Origin: Bacillota bacterium
GTDB lineage: Bacteria; Bacillota; Clostridia; Lachnospirales; Lachnospiraceae
DNA length: 64,000 nucleotides
Reading direction: 5' to 3'
Assembly (NCBI GenBank): GCA_023407575.1
Contig: JAEYLX010000033.1
Location: 1 to 64,000 of the forward strand
Shown here: positions 42,313 to 50,660 of the stretch, in pieces
Numbering within the stretch: position 1 is the stretch's first letter
How the letters are laid out: every line of letters begins with the position of its first letter
Program-made: the position numbers and the translations under genes
Notes under the pieces: generated by a model
The model's input: the letters and a program-made list of their open reading frames with translations, nothing else
What the model was told of the DNA's origin: nothing
Database searches by the model: none

Positions 42313-43020
42313 GTGGACAAACTATATATTGTCATTCCGGCTTATAACGAGGAAGCAAATATTAAAAAGGTAATACAGGATTGGTATCCAATTGTTGAAA
42401 AGGCAGGCAACGGCAGCAAGCTTGTTATCATCGATGATGGCAGCAAAGATTCTACTTATCAAATGATGCTTACAGAGGCAAAGGAGCTTATTGCTTTTGA
42501 GCCTCTGACAAAACCCAATGGTGGTCATGGTGCTACTGTTTTATACGGGTATGAATACGCGCTAAAGAAAGGTGCAGATTACATCTTTCAAACAGATTCT
42601 GATGGACAGACTCTACCGGAGGAATTCTGGAGTTTTTGGGAGGCCAGAAAAGACTATGACATGATTATTGGACATCGAAGAGGTCGACAGGATGGAGGTT
42701 CCAGAGTATTTGTAACCAAAACCTTGAAGTTTGTATTATGGTTGTACTTTCATGTATCCATTAAGGATGCCAATACACCGTTTCGATTATTAAAAGCAAC
42801 TACCTTAAAGGAGTATATTAAATTAATACCCAAGAATCATAATTTGTCCAACGTAATGTTGTCTGTTATCTATGCAAAGAAAAAGTTGAAGGTGAAATAT
42901 TTACCTGTTACTTTTCGCCCAAGGCAGGGTGGTGTTAATTCCATTAATTTTAAAAGAATTATTGGAATAGGAAGAAGGGCGTTGTCTGATTTTCGAAAGA
43001 TGAACCAGGCTTTAAAATAA
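42313..43020 (+). CDS. GT2 family glycosyltransferase
   Basis: A 235-residue soluble GT-A glycosyltransferase. It has YIVIPAYNEEANIKKVI, IIDDGSKDSTYQMM, the metal-binding QTDSDGQTLPEEFW and PFRLLKATTLKEYI. It lacks the C-terminal membrane helices of the first GT2 protein, so it is a DPM1-like or polymer-building enzyme acting at the inner face of the membrane. The start is a GTG with AAAGGGAGGATAAATAA upstream. It lies 64 bp after glf and 34 bp before the DUF2298 gene, clearly in the same operon. The donor sugar is not known; UDP-galactofuranose is possible from context only. Confidence 0.9.
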   Translation: MDKLYIVIPAYNEEANIKKVIQDWYPIVEKAGNGSKLVIIDDGSKDSTYQMMLTEAKELIAFEPLTKPNGGHGATVLYGYEYALKKGADYIFQTDSDGQTLPEEFWSFWEARKDYDMIIGHRRGRQDGGSRVFVTKTLKFVLWLYFHVSIKDANTPFRLLKATTLKEYIKLIPKNHNLSNVMLSVIYAKKKLKVKYLPVTFRPRQGGVNSINFKRIIGIGRRALSDFRKMNQALK

Positions 43021-43054
43021 AGCTGGCAGGATAACTCATAGGTTGGAGGTCATA

Positions 43055-45373
43055 ATGAAGAAAATTATATATGCAGTCCTTGCTGTTTTAATATTTATTT
43101 TTGGTAAGTTTTTATTAAAAGGAGATTTTACAGCGTTTTTACAGTGGTGGGGTACAATTCTTATTCTAGGAATTGTTTTTTTACCATTAACAATGTATCT
43201 TTTCTCCTCCTTTCATGATAAGGGGTATCTATTTTCGAAATCAATTGCGGTAGCTGTTACAGGCTATGTTATGTGGTTGCTGTCCTCGCTTCATATTATG
43301 AAATTCAATGGGATTTCTTGTGTTCTATCCGTATTGATTTGCGCTATTGGGAATGGTACGGTTTTATACTATCTATCGAAAAGCAAGGCTGCGAATCATA
43401 ACGGGAATGGAAAATCTCTGTTTCAACTTAATGGTAAATTAATTGATTCCATGTTGGGTGAGGAATTATTATTTTTAGCACTATTTATTGTTTTTACATA
43501 TATTAGAGGCTTCAAACCAGAGGCATATGGAACAGAGAAATTCATGGACTATGGATTTATGACCAGTATGATGCGTACGGACTATATGCCACCACAGGAT
43601 TTTTGGTTTTCCGGAACTAACTTAAATTATTATTACGTGGGACAGTATCTAGCTACTTTTTTAACAAAACTTTCAGCGGTTAAAGTCGAATTAGGTTACA
43701 ATTTAATGTTAATGATGGTCGGAACATTTGCATTTGTACTACCTTATTCCTTGGTGAAAAATGTTGTTAAACAACATTGGGATAAGGTTGGAAAAATAAC
43801 GAGAGTAATACCAACCATAAGCGGATTTATTGCTGGTATTGCTGTATTGCTTGCTGGCAACATGCATTACCCCACCTATCAATGGTTTGAAGGATGGATT
43901 AGAAAAATACTAGGTAAGGAACCTTTAGACGGTAAATACTGGTTTCCGGATGCAACAAGATATATAGGGTATAATCCAGATACAAATGATAAGACCATTC
44001 ATGAATTTCCTGCATATTCATTTGTGCTTGGGGACTTGCATGCACATGTAATTAATATTATGTTTGTGCTTACAGTACTTGGAATCCTATATGCTTGGCT
44101 TTGTAATAGAAGGAAGAAAGAGGAAACTCCGATCTTACTGTTGCCAGAAGTATTTCAACCGTCCATACTTATGATTGGCTTTTTCATTGGTGTATTCTTT
44201 ACCACAAATTATTGGGACTTCCCAATTTATTTTATTGTTTCTGGAGCAGTTATTCTATTTTCGAACCTGCTTGTATATAATTTTAAAGGTAAAAGAGTTG
44301 CTGTTATCACTGCTCTCCAGGGAGCGGTAGTTATCCTGACAGCAGTCGTTATTAGTCTACCTTTTACATTTAAATTTGACCAAATATCTAGTGCAGTTTG
44401 CTTGACGGTAGCACGTACACCTCTTTATCAGCTTATTATTTTATGGGGGCTTCCAATTATTATGGTTCTGACCCTAATCTGCTATGTTATTTTAGATTAT
44501 AGGAGAAATATTAAAATTAATCAAATTAATATGAGTGTTAATCAGAGTGACGAGATTGTTGAGCCGCCAAAAAGTTCACCGGTATTTCAGGGTTTTTTTA
44601 AAAGTTTATCAGCTTCTGACTTGTTTATTATAACGATTGGATTATGCGCCTTAGGTTTAATTCTTATGCCGGAGATTATCTATATTAAGGATATCTATTC
44701 TGGTGACTACAAGCGAGCAAACACAATGTTCAAACTTACTTATCAAGCATTTATCATGTTTGGTATCTGCATGGGATATATTTTCCCAAGGTTAATTATG
44801 CTTGGTAGAACTTTTAGGTCAAGAATCGTACCAATCGTTGGGTTTTTAATGTTTGTATTATCTGTTTGTTATATTCAGAATGCTGTGAATTCCTGGTATG
44901 GAAATGTATTTAAAACCGAGGGTTATAAGGGACTGGATGCGACCGCATTTATGGAAACCACAATGCCGGAGGATGACAAAGCAATAAACTGGTTACTTAA
45001 GAATGTTAATGGTACACCAGTTGTCTTAGAAGCACCCGGTGACAGCTATACGGATTATCAAAGAGTTTCCGTTATCACAGGACTTCCAACTGTTTTGGGG
45101 TGGCATACTCATGAGTGGCTATGGAAATCAGATGTAACTCTTTTAGATGAGAGAACAATAGATATCGAACAAATCTACACTTCTACAGACATAGAAGCAG
45201 TGAAACAGCTTTTAGCAAAATATAAAGTGGAATATATCTATGTTGGTAAACTAGAGCAGGAAAAATACACTCAACTGAATCATGAATTACTTAAGAGCCT
45301 CGGCACGGTTGTCTATCATAGTGCGGAGGAGAATTCACTGGATTTTGAGACTTATATTGTACAGGTATACTAG
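43055..45373 (+). CDS. DUF2298 (YYY-type) polytopic membrane protein
   Basis: A 772-residue membrane protein of the DUF2298 family, thought to be GT-C-type glycosyltransferases. It has about 14 transmembrane helices. The family motif is clear: EKFMDYGFMTSMMRTDYMPPQDFWFSG is followed by NLNYYYVGQY, giving the YYY triad, and by HEFPAYSFVLGDLHAHVI with its histidine-aspartate-histidine cluster. A C-terminal external domain follows the last helix. The ATG at 43055 has TTGGAGGTCATA; the frame extends to a TTG inside that site. It would take sugars from the lipid carriers made by the two GT2 enzymes. The substrate and product are not established for any member that I know. Confidence 0.88.
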   Translation: MKKIIYAVLAVLIFIFGKFLLKGDFTAFLQWWGTILILGIVFLPLTMYLFSSFHDKGYLFSKSIAVAVTGYVMWLLSSLHIMKFNGISCVLSVLICAIGNGTVLYYLSKSKAANHNGNGKSLFQLNGKLIDSMLGEELLFLALFIVFTYIRGFKPEAYGTEKFMDYGFMTSMMRTDYMPPQDFWFSGTNLNYYYVGQYLATFLTKLSAVKVELGYNLMLMMVGTFAFVLPYSLVKNVVKQHWDKVGKITRVIPTISGFIAGIAVLLAGNMHYPTYQWFEGWIRKILGKEPLDGKYWFPDATRYIGYNPDTNDKTIHEFPAYSFVLGDLHAHVINIMFVLTVLGILYAWLCNRRKKEETPILLLPEVFQPSILMIGFFIGVFFTTNYWDFPIYFIVSGAVILFSNLLVYNFKGKRVAVITALQGAVVILTAVVISLPFTFKFDQISSAVCLTVARTPLYQLIILWGLPIIMVLTLICYVILDYRRNIKINQINMSVNQSDEIVEPPKSSPVFQGFFKSLSASDLFIITIGLCALGLILMPEIIYIKDIYSGDYKRANTMFKLTYQAFIMFGICMGYIFPRLIMLGRTFRSRIVPIVGFLMFVLSVCYIQNAVNSWYGNVFKTEGYKGLDATAFMETTMPEDDKAINWLLKNVNGTPVVLEAPGDSYTDYQRVSVITGLPTVLGWHTHEWLWKSDVTLLDERTIDIEQIYTSTDIEAVKQLLAKYKVEYIYVGKLEQEKYTQLNHELLKSLGTVVYHSAEENSLDFETYIVQVY

Positions 45374-45409
45374 ACGAGAAAGAGAAGAACATAATTAAGG
45401 AGTGTCAGC

Positions 45410-46747
45410 ATGAAAATCACAACAAGGAGATTATTCAGCCGACAAAGGATATTCTTATTTCTTTGCTTTGCTGTTTTGTCTTTCCTGGCGTGCACGCAGC
45501 AGGTATCAGCCGAGGAGAATCAAAAAAAGACCTATTTAATTAAGGTCAACCGAAGTTACAATACAGTTACAGTTTATGAACAGGACAAGAATGGTGTATA
45601 TAATGTTCCCATCAAAGCTATGATCTGTTCTGTAGGATTAAATGGGACGCCTACACGAGTAGGAACCTTTCGAACAATGGCAAAATACAGATGGAAGCTA
45701 CTAATGGGTGATGTCTGGGGACAATACTCAACGCGAATTGTTGGAGGGATATTATTTCACTCAGTTTATTACTATAGTATGAATCCACAAACTCTGGCTA
45801 CCAATCAATTCAATAAGTTGGGAAGTGCGGCTTCCCATGGCTGTATTCGTTTGTCTGTTGCGGACGCTAAATGGATTTATGATAATTGTGATGTAGGAAC
45901 GACGGTTACAATTTATGATGATCCTAAATCACCTGGACCACTTGGGAAACCTGAACCAATTAAAATTTCAGGAAATCTAAGATGGGACCCAACGGACCCG
46001 AATCCGGAAAACCCATATAATAAACTGCAACCAGTCATTACTGGGGCTAAAAATCTTAACACGGAGTTCGGAACAAAGATAGATTACTTAAAAGGAATTA
46101 AGGCAAAGTCTTCTCTTGGAGCAGATATTACAAAACTAATTCAAGTAGAAGGTGAAATAGATTATCAAACAGCTGGAATTTATCCGATTACATATGTTGT
46201 TACTGATAATTTGGGGAAAATAGCAAAGGAAACCATAAGTATAACCGTAAATGAGAGTAAGGTTGTACCAGAGCTTATTGGTGTAAGTGACAAGCTTGTA
46301 AATGGTGAAGTTATCGTAAATGAAAAATTTGCATTAGATGGCGTTGCGCTTTGGCAAGGAACGAAACAATTAGATCAGAAATTAATTAAGGTTAAGATTA
46401 TAAGCAAGGGTACGGATAAATATGAAGTTACTTATAGTGCTACCCTTGAAGGAAATACTGTAACGCAAAAAGCCATAGTAAAAGTGGATAAGAAAGCACC
46501 AGTACTGACAAATAAGAATGAAATCTGGCTAAAGCCTGATGAAGAACCTAGCTTTGCACTTCTGATTGCTGGTATGAAATGGAAGGATAATTATACGGAA
46601 TCAGAGAATATTAAGGTGACAATCCAAATTGTAGCTATGAGTGAGGGTACTTATAATATAACGTATCAGGCAATAGATGAAGTAGGTAATGTTGCCATTG
46701 AAATAATTACAACACGCCAAATATTGGAAGATACATTGCCAAATTGA
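45410..46747 (+). CDS. secreted L,D-transpeptidase with Ig-like domains
   Basis: A 445-residue exported enzyme. A signal peptide covers residues 1-36 (hydrophobic IFLFLCFAVLSFLAC, probable cleavage after VSA). The YkuD domain (about 40-165) carries the catalytic sequence SAASHGCIRLSVADAKWIY, with C144 as nucleophile, and HSVYYYS. YkuD enzymes make 3-3 cross-links in peptidoglycan or attach proteins to it. Two DUF5011-like Ig folds follow (about 215-300 and 360-440), with GIYPITYVVTDNLGKIAKETI and GTYNITYQAIDEVGN. AAGGAGTGTCAGC precedes the ATG. It ends the glycan operon and suggests that the polymer and peptidoglycan are handled together. Confidence 0.92.
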   Translation: MKITTRRLFSRQRIFLFLCFAVLSFLACTQQVSAEENQKKTYLIKVNRSYNTVTVYEQDKNGVYNVPIKAMICSVGLNGTPTRVGTFRTMAKYRWKLLMGDVWGQYSTRIVGGILFHSVYYYSMNPQTLATNQFNKLGSAASHGCIRLSVADAKWIYDNCDVGTTVTIYDDPKSPGPLGKPEPIKISGNLRWDPTDPNPENPYNKLQPVITGAKNLNTEFGTKIDYLKGIKAKSSLGADITKLIQVEGEIDYQTAGIYPITYVVTDNLGKIAKETISITVNESKVVPELIGVSDKLVNGEVIVNEKFALDGVALWQGTKQLDQKLIKVKIISKGTDKYEVTYSATLEGNTVTQKAIVKVDKKAPVLTNKNEIWLKPDEEPSFALLIAGMKWKDNYTESENIKVTIQIVAMSEGTYNITYQAIDEVGNVAIEIITTRQILEDTLPN

Positions 46748-46756
46748 TGAAAAAGG

Positions 46757-46785
46757 TTTTCAGAGCTTATGGCTTGTGCTATAAT
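46757..46785 (+). promoter_or_regulatory. extended -10 promoter of citrate synthase
   Basis: TTTTCA at 46757-46762, 17 nt, TATAAT at 46780-46785 with an extended TGC just before it. Transcription would start near 46792. Confidence 0.65.
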
Positions 46786-46806
46786 GTACCAAGGATGTGA
46801 CATTTG

Positions 46807-46846
46807 TTACTCATTTCATCTAATTATTTGGGGATGAAATGAGTAA
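46807..46846 (+). promoter_or_regulatory. perfect 14-bp inverted repeat in the citrate synthase leader
   Basis: TTACTCATTTCATC and GATGAAATGAGTAA are exact complements around a 12-nt loop. There is no T tract, so it is not a normal terminator. It begins about 15 nt after the predicted transcript start and may be an operator or a stabilising 5' hairpin. Confidence 0.6.
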
Positions 46847-46889
46847 AATTCGCTGATGTACAGCCGTCAAGCGGCAGAATGGAGGAGTC

Positions 46890-48248
46890 ATGAGCAAATA
46901 TACTGATATTACCCCAGAAATTATGGAATTAGCAGACCTATGCAAACAAAATACCAGGATTGAACAAGAACTTTATACAAAGTATGATGTAAAGCGTGGG
47001 CTAAGGGATATTAGCGGTAAAGGTGTATTAACCGGGCTAACTGAGATATGTGAAATACGATCCTACACAATCGTCGATAATGATTATGTACCGTGTGAAG
47101 GTAAACTTTATTACCGTGGTGTGGATGTGGAAGAAATCATACACGGGTTTATGAAGGAAGATCGGTTTGGCTTTGAAGAAGTGACTTATCTATTACTGTT
47201 TGGCAACCTTCCAAGCAAAGAGCAATTAGATGATTTTACAAATTTATTGGAACAATACAGAGAGCTACCGCCAAGCTTCGTGCGAGACATTATTATGAAA
47301 GCACCTAGCAAAGATATGATGAACACCTTGGCAAGGAGTGTACTAACCTTATATTCCTATGATGAGAAGGCGGACGATATCACTATTGAAAATGTACTGC
47401 GTCAAAGTATTCAAATGATAGCTGTATTTCCACTGTTATCTGTATATGGATTTCAAGCCTATAATCATTATCACTATGGTAAAAGTCTCGTTATTCATCC
47501 GCCAAAGCCAGGACTGTCCACTGCGGAGAATATCCTTTATATGCTTCGGCCCAATATGAAGTATACAGAGCTCGAGGCAAAGATTTTGGACATTGCACTT
47601 GTATTGCATGCGGAACATGGTGGTGGTAATAACTCTACCTTTACCACACATGTTGTAACTTCCTCAGCAACAGATACTTATTCTTCGGTTGCAGCTTCCC
47701 TTGGTTCCTTAAAAGGACCAAAGCATGGTGGTGCTAACATTAAAGTTATGCAAATGTTTGATGATATGAAAGAACATATTAAGGACTGGACAGATGAAGA
47801 GGAAGTTAGTACTTATCTGGCTGATCTTTTAAATAAAAAGGCTTTTGATAAATCGGGACTGATATATGGAATGGGACATGCGGTTTATTCCTTGTCTGAT
47901 CCCAGAGCCAATGTGTTTAAGCAATATGTAAAAAGTTTATCCGATGAAAAAGGTATGCAAAAGGAATTTGGATTATATGAAATGGTGGAACGTCTTGCAC
48001 CGGAAATTATCGCAAGAGAAAGAAAGATGTACAAAGGTGTTAGTGCAAATGTCGATTTCTATAGTGGCTTTGTTTATCACATGCTCGATCTTCCCAAAGA
48101 GTTATATACACCAATCTTTGCAATTGCAAGAATCACAGGCTGGAGCGCACATCGCTTAGAAGAGCTTAATAATGCAGGAAAAATAATTCGTCCAGCGTAT
48201 AAATGTGTGGCTAAGCATCGTTCTTACACAGAGATGGTTGACAGATAA
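46890..48248 (+). CDS. gltA: citrate synthase
   Basis: A 452-residue citrate synthase of the Si type, condensing acetyl-CoA and oxaloacetate. Active-site stretches are visible: HAEHGGGNNSTFTTHVVTSS, KHGGANIKVMQMFDDM, YGMGHAVYSLSDPRA and VDFYSGFVYHMLDLP, giving the two histidines and the aspartate. It is longer than the roughly 370-residue Bacillus enzymes because of an N-terminal extension of about 60 residues (to GLTEICEIRSY), common in clostridial homologues. In an anaerobe it probably supplies 2-oxoglutarate for glutamate and does not serve a full cycle. ATGGAGGAGTC precedes the ATG. Monocistronic, with its own promoter and an inverted repeat in the leader. Confidence 0.93.
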   Translation: MSKYTDITPEIMELADLCKQNTRIEQELYTKYDVKRGLRDISGKGVLTGLTEICEIRSYTIVDNDYVPCEGKLYYRGVDVEEIIHGFMKEDRFGFEEVTYLLLFGNLPSKEQLDDFTNLLEQYRELPPSFVRDIIMKAPSKDMMNTLARSVLTLYSYDEKADDITIENVLRQSIQMIAVFPLLSVYGFQAYNHYHYGKSLVIHPPKPGLSTAENILYMLRPNMKYTELEAKILDIALVLHAEHGGGNNSTFTTHVVTSSATDTYSSVAASLGSLKGPKHGGANIKVMQMFDDMKEHIKDWTDEEEVSTYLADLLNKKAFDKSGLIYGMGHAVYSLSDPRANVFKQYVKSLSDEKGMQKEFGLYEMVERLAPEIIARERKMYKGVSANVDFYSGFVYHMLDLPKELYTPIFAIARITGWSAHRLEELNNAGKIIRPAYKCVAKHRSYTEMVDR

Positions 48249-48414
48249 AAATACTTGTAATACATCCGTTTTTACAAGTACGAGACTGGTTTTTAAATAA
48301 ATTAAATCATATCTTTTCTATTATAAATTATAAATAAAAATAACTATTTCTGAAGCCGATAAGATAATTTATGTAAAATTTCCTGTATTTTCATAGAAAA
48401 AAGAATTATTTTCA

Positions 48415-48444
48415 TGAGTAATATCTTTCATTTTACACATAATA
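48415..48444 (+). promoter_or_regulatory. probable sigma-G promoter of the SASP gene
   Basis: TGAGTA at 48415-48420, 17 nt, CATAATA at 48438-48444: close to the forespore sigma-G consensus (TGAATA and CATACTA). It lies about 105 nt before the SASP start, where forespore control is expected. The rest of the gap 48249-48552 is AT-rich with no ORF that I can see. Confidence 0.55.
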
Positions 48445-48552
48445 TTATCGTAACAACTTAATGGAATATAAAATATAGTATTTCATTAAGAAGTAAACAA
48501 CAACACAAACTATTTTGGACAATATTCAAAATATGAAATGGAGGATGTTTAT

Positions 48553-48750
48553 ATGGCAAGAAATAGTTCAACAGTACCTGAAGCAAAAGAAGCATTAAAT
48601 CGTTTTAAGTATGAGGTAGCTAACGAAATCGGAGTACCTTTAAAACAAGGTTACAATGGAGATTTAACATCCAAACAGAATGGTTCCGTTGGTGGATATA
48701 TGGTTAAGAAGATGATTCAGGACTACGAAAACAGAATAGCTGGTAAATAA
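48553..48750 (+). CDS. alpha/beta-type small acid-soluble spore protein
   Basis: A 65-residue SASP, the DNA-coating protein of the dormant spore, which keeps DNA in an A-like form and protects it from UV and heat. The two conserved helices are present: EAKEALNRFKYEVANEIGVPL, with the GPR protease cleavage region NEIG, and GYNGDLTSKQNGSVGG, then MVKKMIQDYE. The ATG at 48553 has ATGGAGGATGTTT; an ATG at 48538 lies before that site. A sigma-G-like promoter lies upstream and a strong terminator follows at once, so it is monocistronic. Direct evidence for spore formation. Confidence 0.96.
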   Translation: MARNSSTVPEAKEALNRFKYEVANEIGVPLKQGYNGDLTSKQNGSVGGYMVKKMIQDYENRIAGK

Positions 48751-48761
48751 CAAATATAGCT

Positions 48762-48803
48762 AAAACTTTTAAGGACATGTCAAATGGCATGTCCTTAAGT
48801 TTT
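48762..48803 (+). terminator. intrinsic terminator of the SASP gene
   Basis: AAAACTTTTAAGGACATG pairs with CATGTCCTTAAGTTTT, a long stem with a two-T bulge and short loop, ending in TTTT. Confidence 0.88.
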
Positions 48804-48923
48804 GTGATATTCTCTATTGAAATCTTGTGTAGGATAAGATAAACTAAAGGTAAAACAAGTTGACAATTATTTATAATCTAATTAATATTAGTGTTAGTTA
48901 TTATATGATTTATGGAGATTAGT

Positions 48924-49478
48924 ATGAGAGTGATAGCAGGTAAAGCCAGAAGATTGCAGTTAAAGACACCGGAAGGCTTTGAGACCAGACCAACAACGGA
49001 TAAAACGAAAGAGACGTTATTTAACATTTTAAATCCATACCTGGCTGATTCTGATTTTCTCGATCTTTTCTCCGGAAGCGGGGCTATAGGCATTGAAGCC
49101 CTTTCACGGGGTGCAAAGTATGCGGCCTTAGTAGAAAATAATAAAATAGCTTTAGATTGTATTAAAGCGAATTTGCAAACCACAAGATTAATAGAGGGAG
49201 CAGATGTTTTGGCACATAACGCTGTTGATGCTATCCGAAGTTTGGAAATTCGGGGAAAGGTTTTTGATGTCATATTCATGGACCCACCTTATAATCAACA
49301 GTTGGAAAAAGAGGTTTTATTATCACTGCAGAGCTCCAATATAATATATTGCGATACAATTATCGTGGTAGAAGCCTCATTAAAAACAGAATTTGACTAT
49401 CTTGAAGATACGAGATTTCGGATTTTCAAGAAAAAAGAATATAAAACAAATCAACATGTATTTATTGAGTTAAAGTAA
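48924..49478 (+). CDS. rsmD: 16S rRNA (guanine-966-N2)-methyltransferase
   Basis: RsmD methylates G966 of 16S rRNA in the 30S subunit. It has 184 residues, the usual size. The start MRVIAGKARRLQLKTPEGFETRPTTDKTKETLFNIL is diagnostic, with SAM-binding FLDLFSGSGAIGIEALSRGA and the catalytic FMDPPYNQQ. The ATG at 48924 has TATGGAGATTAGT; the frame runs back to 48912. coaD follows 34 bp later, the same order as ylbH-ylbI (coaD) in Bacillus. Confidence 0.96.
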   Translation: MRVIAGKARRLQLKTPEGFETRPTTDKTKETLFNILNPYLADSDFLDLFSGSGAIGIEALSRGAKYAALVENNKIALDCIKANLQTTRLIEGADVLAHNAVDAIRSLEIRGKVFDVIFMDPPYNQQLEKEVLLSLQSSNIIYCDTIIVVEASLKTEFDYLEDTRFRIFKKKEYKTNQHVFIELK

Positions 49479-49512
49479 ATAATACATGTCTATCAGTAAG
49501 ATGGAGGGGTAT

Positions 49513-50013
49513 ATGAAAATCGGTATCTATCCCGGCAGCTTTGACCCGATTACATTAGGACATCTGGACATTATAGTACGTGCTTCCGGTTTAGTTGATA
49601 AACTGATTATCGGAGTTCTCAAAAACAATGCGAAGAAGCCTCTTTTTACATCAACAGAGCGGGTTGAACTCATTGAACGGGTTTTAAGGGAACACACTAA
49701 TTTGCCTCCGATTGAGGTGGAAGATTTTGATGGTTTGCTTATTGATTATGCGAAGCAGAAAGACGCAACCATTATAGTAAGAGGTCTACGTGCAATTACT
49801 GACTTTGATTATGAATTGCAAATTGCACAGATGAATCACAGGTTAAATACTGAGATTGATACAGTGTTTTTTACCACCAGTGTGGAGTATTCATTTCTAA
49901 GCTCCAGTGCGGTAAAAGAAATTGCATCTTTTGGAGGAGACATTGGACAATTTGTTCCAAAATGTGTCCAACAAGCAATCTTTGATAAATATAAATTGAT
50001 AAGGAGTGTCTGA
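49513..50013 (+). CDS. coaD: phosphopantetheine adenylyltransferase
   Basis: CoaD joins ATP and 4'-phosphopantetheine to form dephospho-CoA, the penultimate step of coenzyme A synthesis. It has 166 residues. The nucleotidyltransferase motif is IYPGSFDPITLGHLDII (T/HxGH), with VRGLRAITDFDYELQIAQMN and the second ATP motif FLSSSAVKEIA. The ATG at 49513 is fixed by AGATGGAGGGGTAT; an earlier in-frame start at 49486 is inside the gap after rsmD. Its stop codon lies 1 bp before the ATG of the following gene. Confidence 0.97.
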   Translation: MKIGIYPGSFDPITLGHLDIIVRASGLVDKLIIGVLKNNAKKPLFTSTERVELIERVLREHTNLPPIEVEDFDGLLIDYAKQKDATIIVRGLRAITDFDYELQIAQMNHRLNTEIDTVFFTTSVEYSFLSSSAVKEIASFGGDIGQFVPKCVQQAIFDKYKLIRSV

Positions 50014-50014
50014 T

Positions 50015-50659
50015 ATGGGAGCAAGCAGAATTGAGCAGTTAATCGAGGATATATATGAATTTGTTGAAAGTTGCAGAATGCAGCCATTGTCAAGCACAAA
50101 GGTAATTGTACCTAAGGACGAATTGTATGATTTGTTGGACGAGCTTAGACTTCGAACACCGGATGAAATAAAACGTTATCAGAAAATAATAGCGAATAGA
50201 GATGCTATTATTGCTGATGCTGAAGAAAAAGGAGAAGTTATCATTCGTCAGACAAGGGATAAGGCGAAAGAGCTTTTAAATGAGCATGAAATCATGCAAC
50301 AAGCTTACTATCAAGCGAATGAAATGATTACACAGGCATCGGTAGAAGCGGAGCGATTGCATAGAGAGGCATCCGAAGAAGCGGATCAGATTAGAGCAAG
50401 TGCCCTTGCTTACTCCAATGAAATGCTTGGAGAAGTAGAACGAGTATTGGCAACTGCATATGAAACCGCTGCTTCAAAATATGACTCATTTATTGGTACA
50501 TTAAAGGCTAATCTTGAGGTGGTAAGTAATAATAAGAGGGAACTGAACGAACAGCTTTATCCTCAAGATCAAACACAGGTTAATTATGAAGTAAATCCAG
50601 CTTATTCAGATGAAGATTTTGATTTTGATGAAAACACCTTTATGCAAGATATTCAATAA
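50015..50659 (+). CDS. conserved coiled-coil protein
   Basis: A 214-residue soluble protein, mostly one long coiled coil. After a helical N-terminus (SRIEQLIEDIYEFVESC) there is KVIVPKDELYDLLDELRLRTPDEIKRYQKII, then a continuous E/A/K/Q-rich helix (about 55-180) like V-ATPase subunit E or DivIVA-type proteins, and an acidic C-terminus (DEDFDFDENTF). In many clostridia a gene like this follows rsmD-coaD, usually labelled ATPase, without evidence. AAGGAGTGTCTGAT precedes the ATG at 50015 and the coaD stop codon lies inside that spacer, so translation is coupled. A structural or division role is possible but unproven. Confidence 0.75.
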   Translation: MGASRIEQLIEDIYEFVESCRMQPLSSTKVIVPKDELYDLLDELRLRTPDEIKRYQKIIANRDAIIADAEEKGEVIIRQTRDKAKELLNEHEIMQQAYYQANEMITQASVEAERLHREASEEADQIRASALAYSNEMLGEVERVLATAYETAASKYDSFIGTLKANLEVVSNNKRELNEQLYPQDQTQVNYEVNPAYSDEDFDFDENTFMQDIQ

Positions 50660-50660
50660 G

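Noticed and set aside
48878..49279. 133-codon minus-strand frame
   Set aside because: Shadow of rsmD; no start signals and no recognisable domain.
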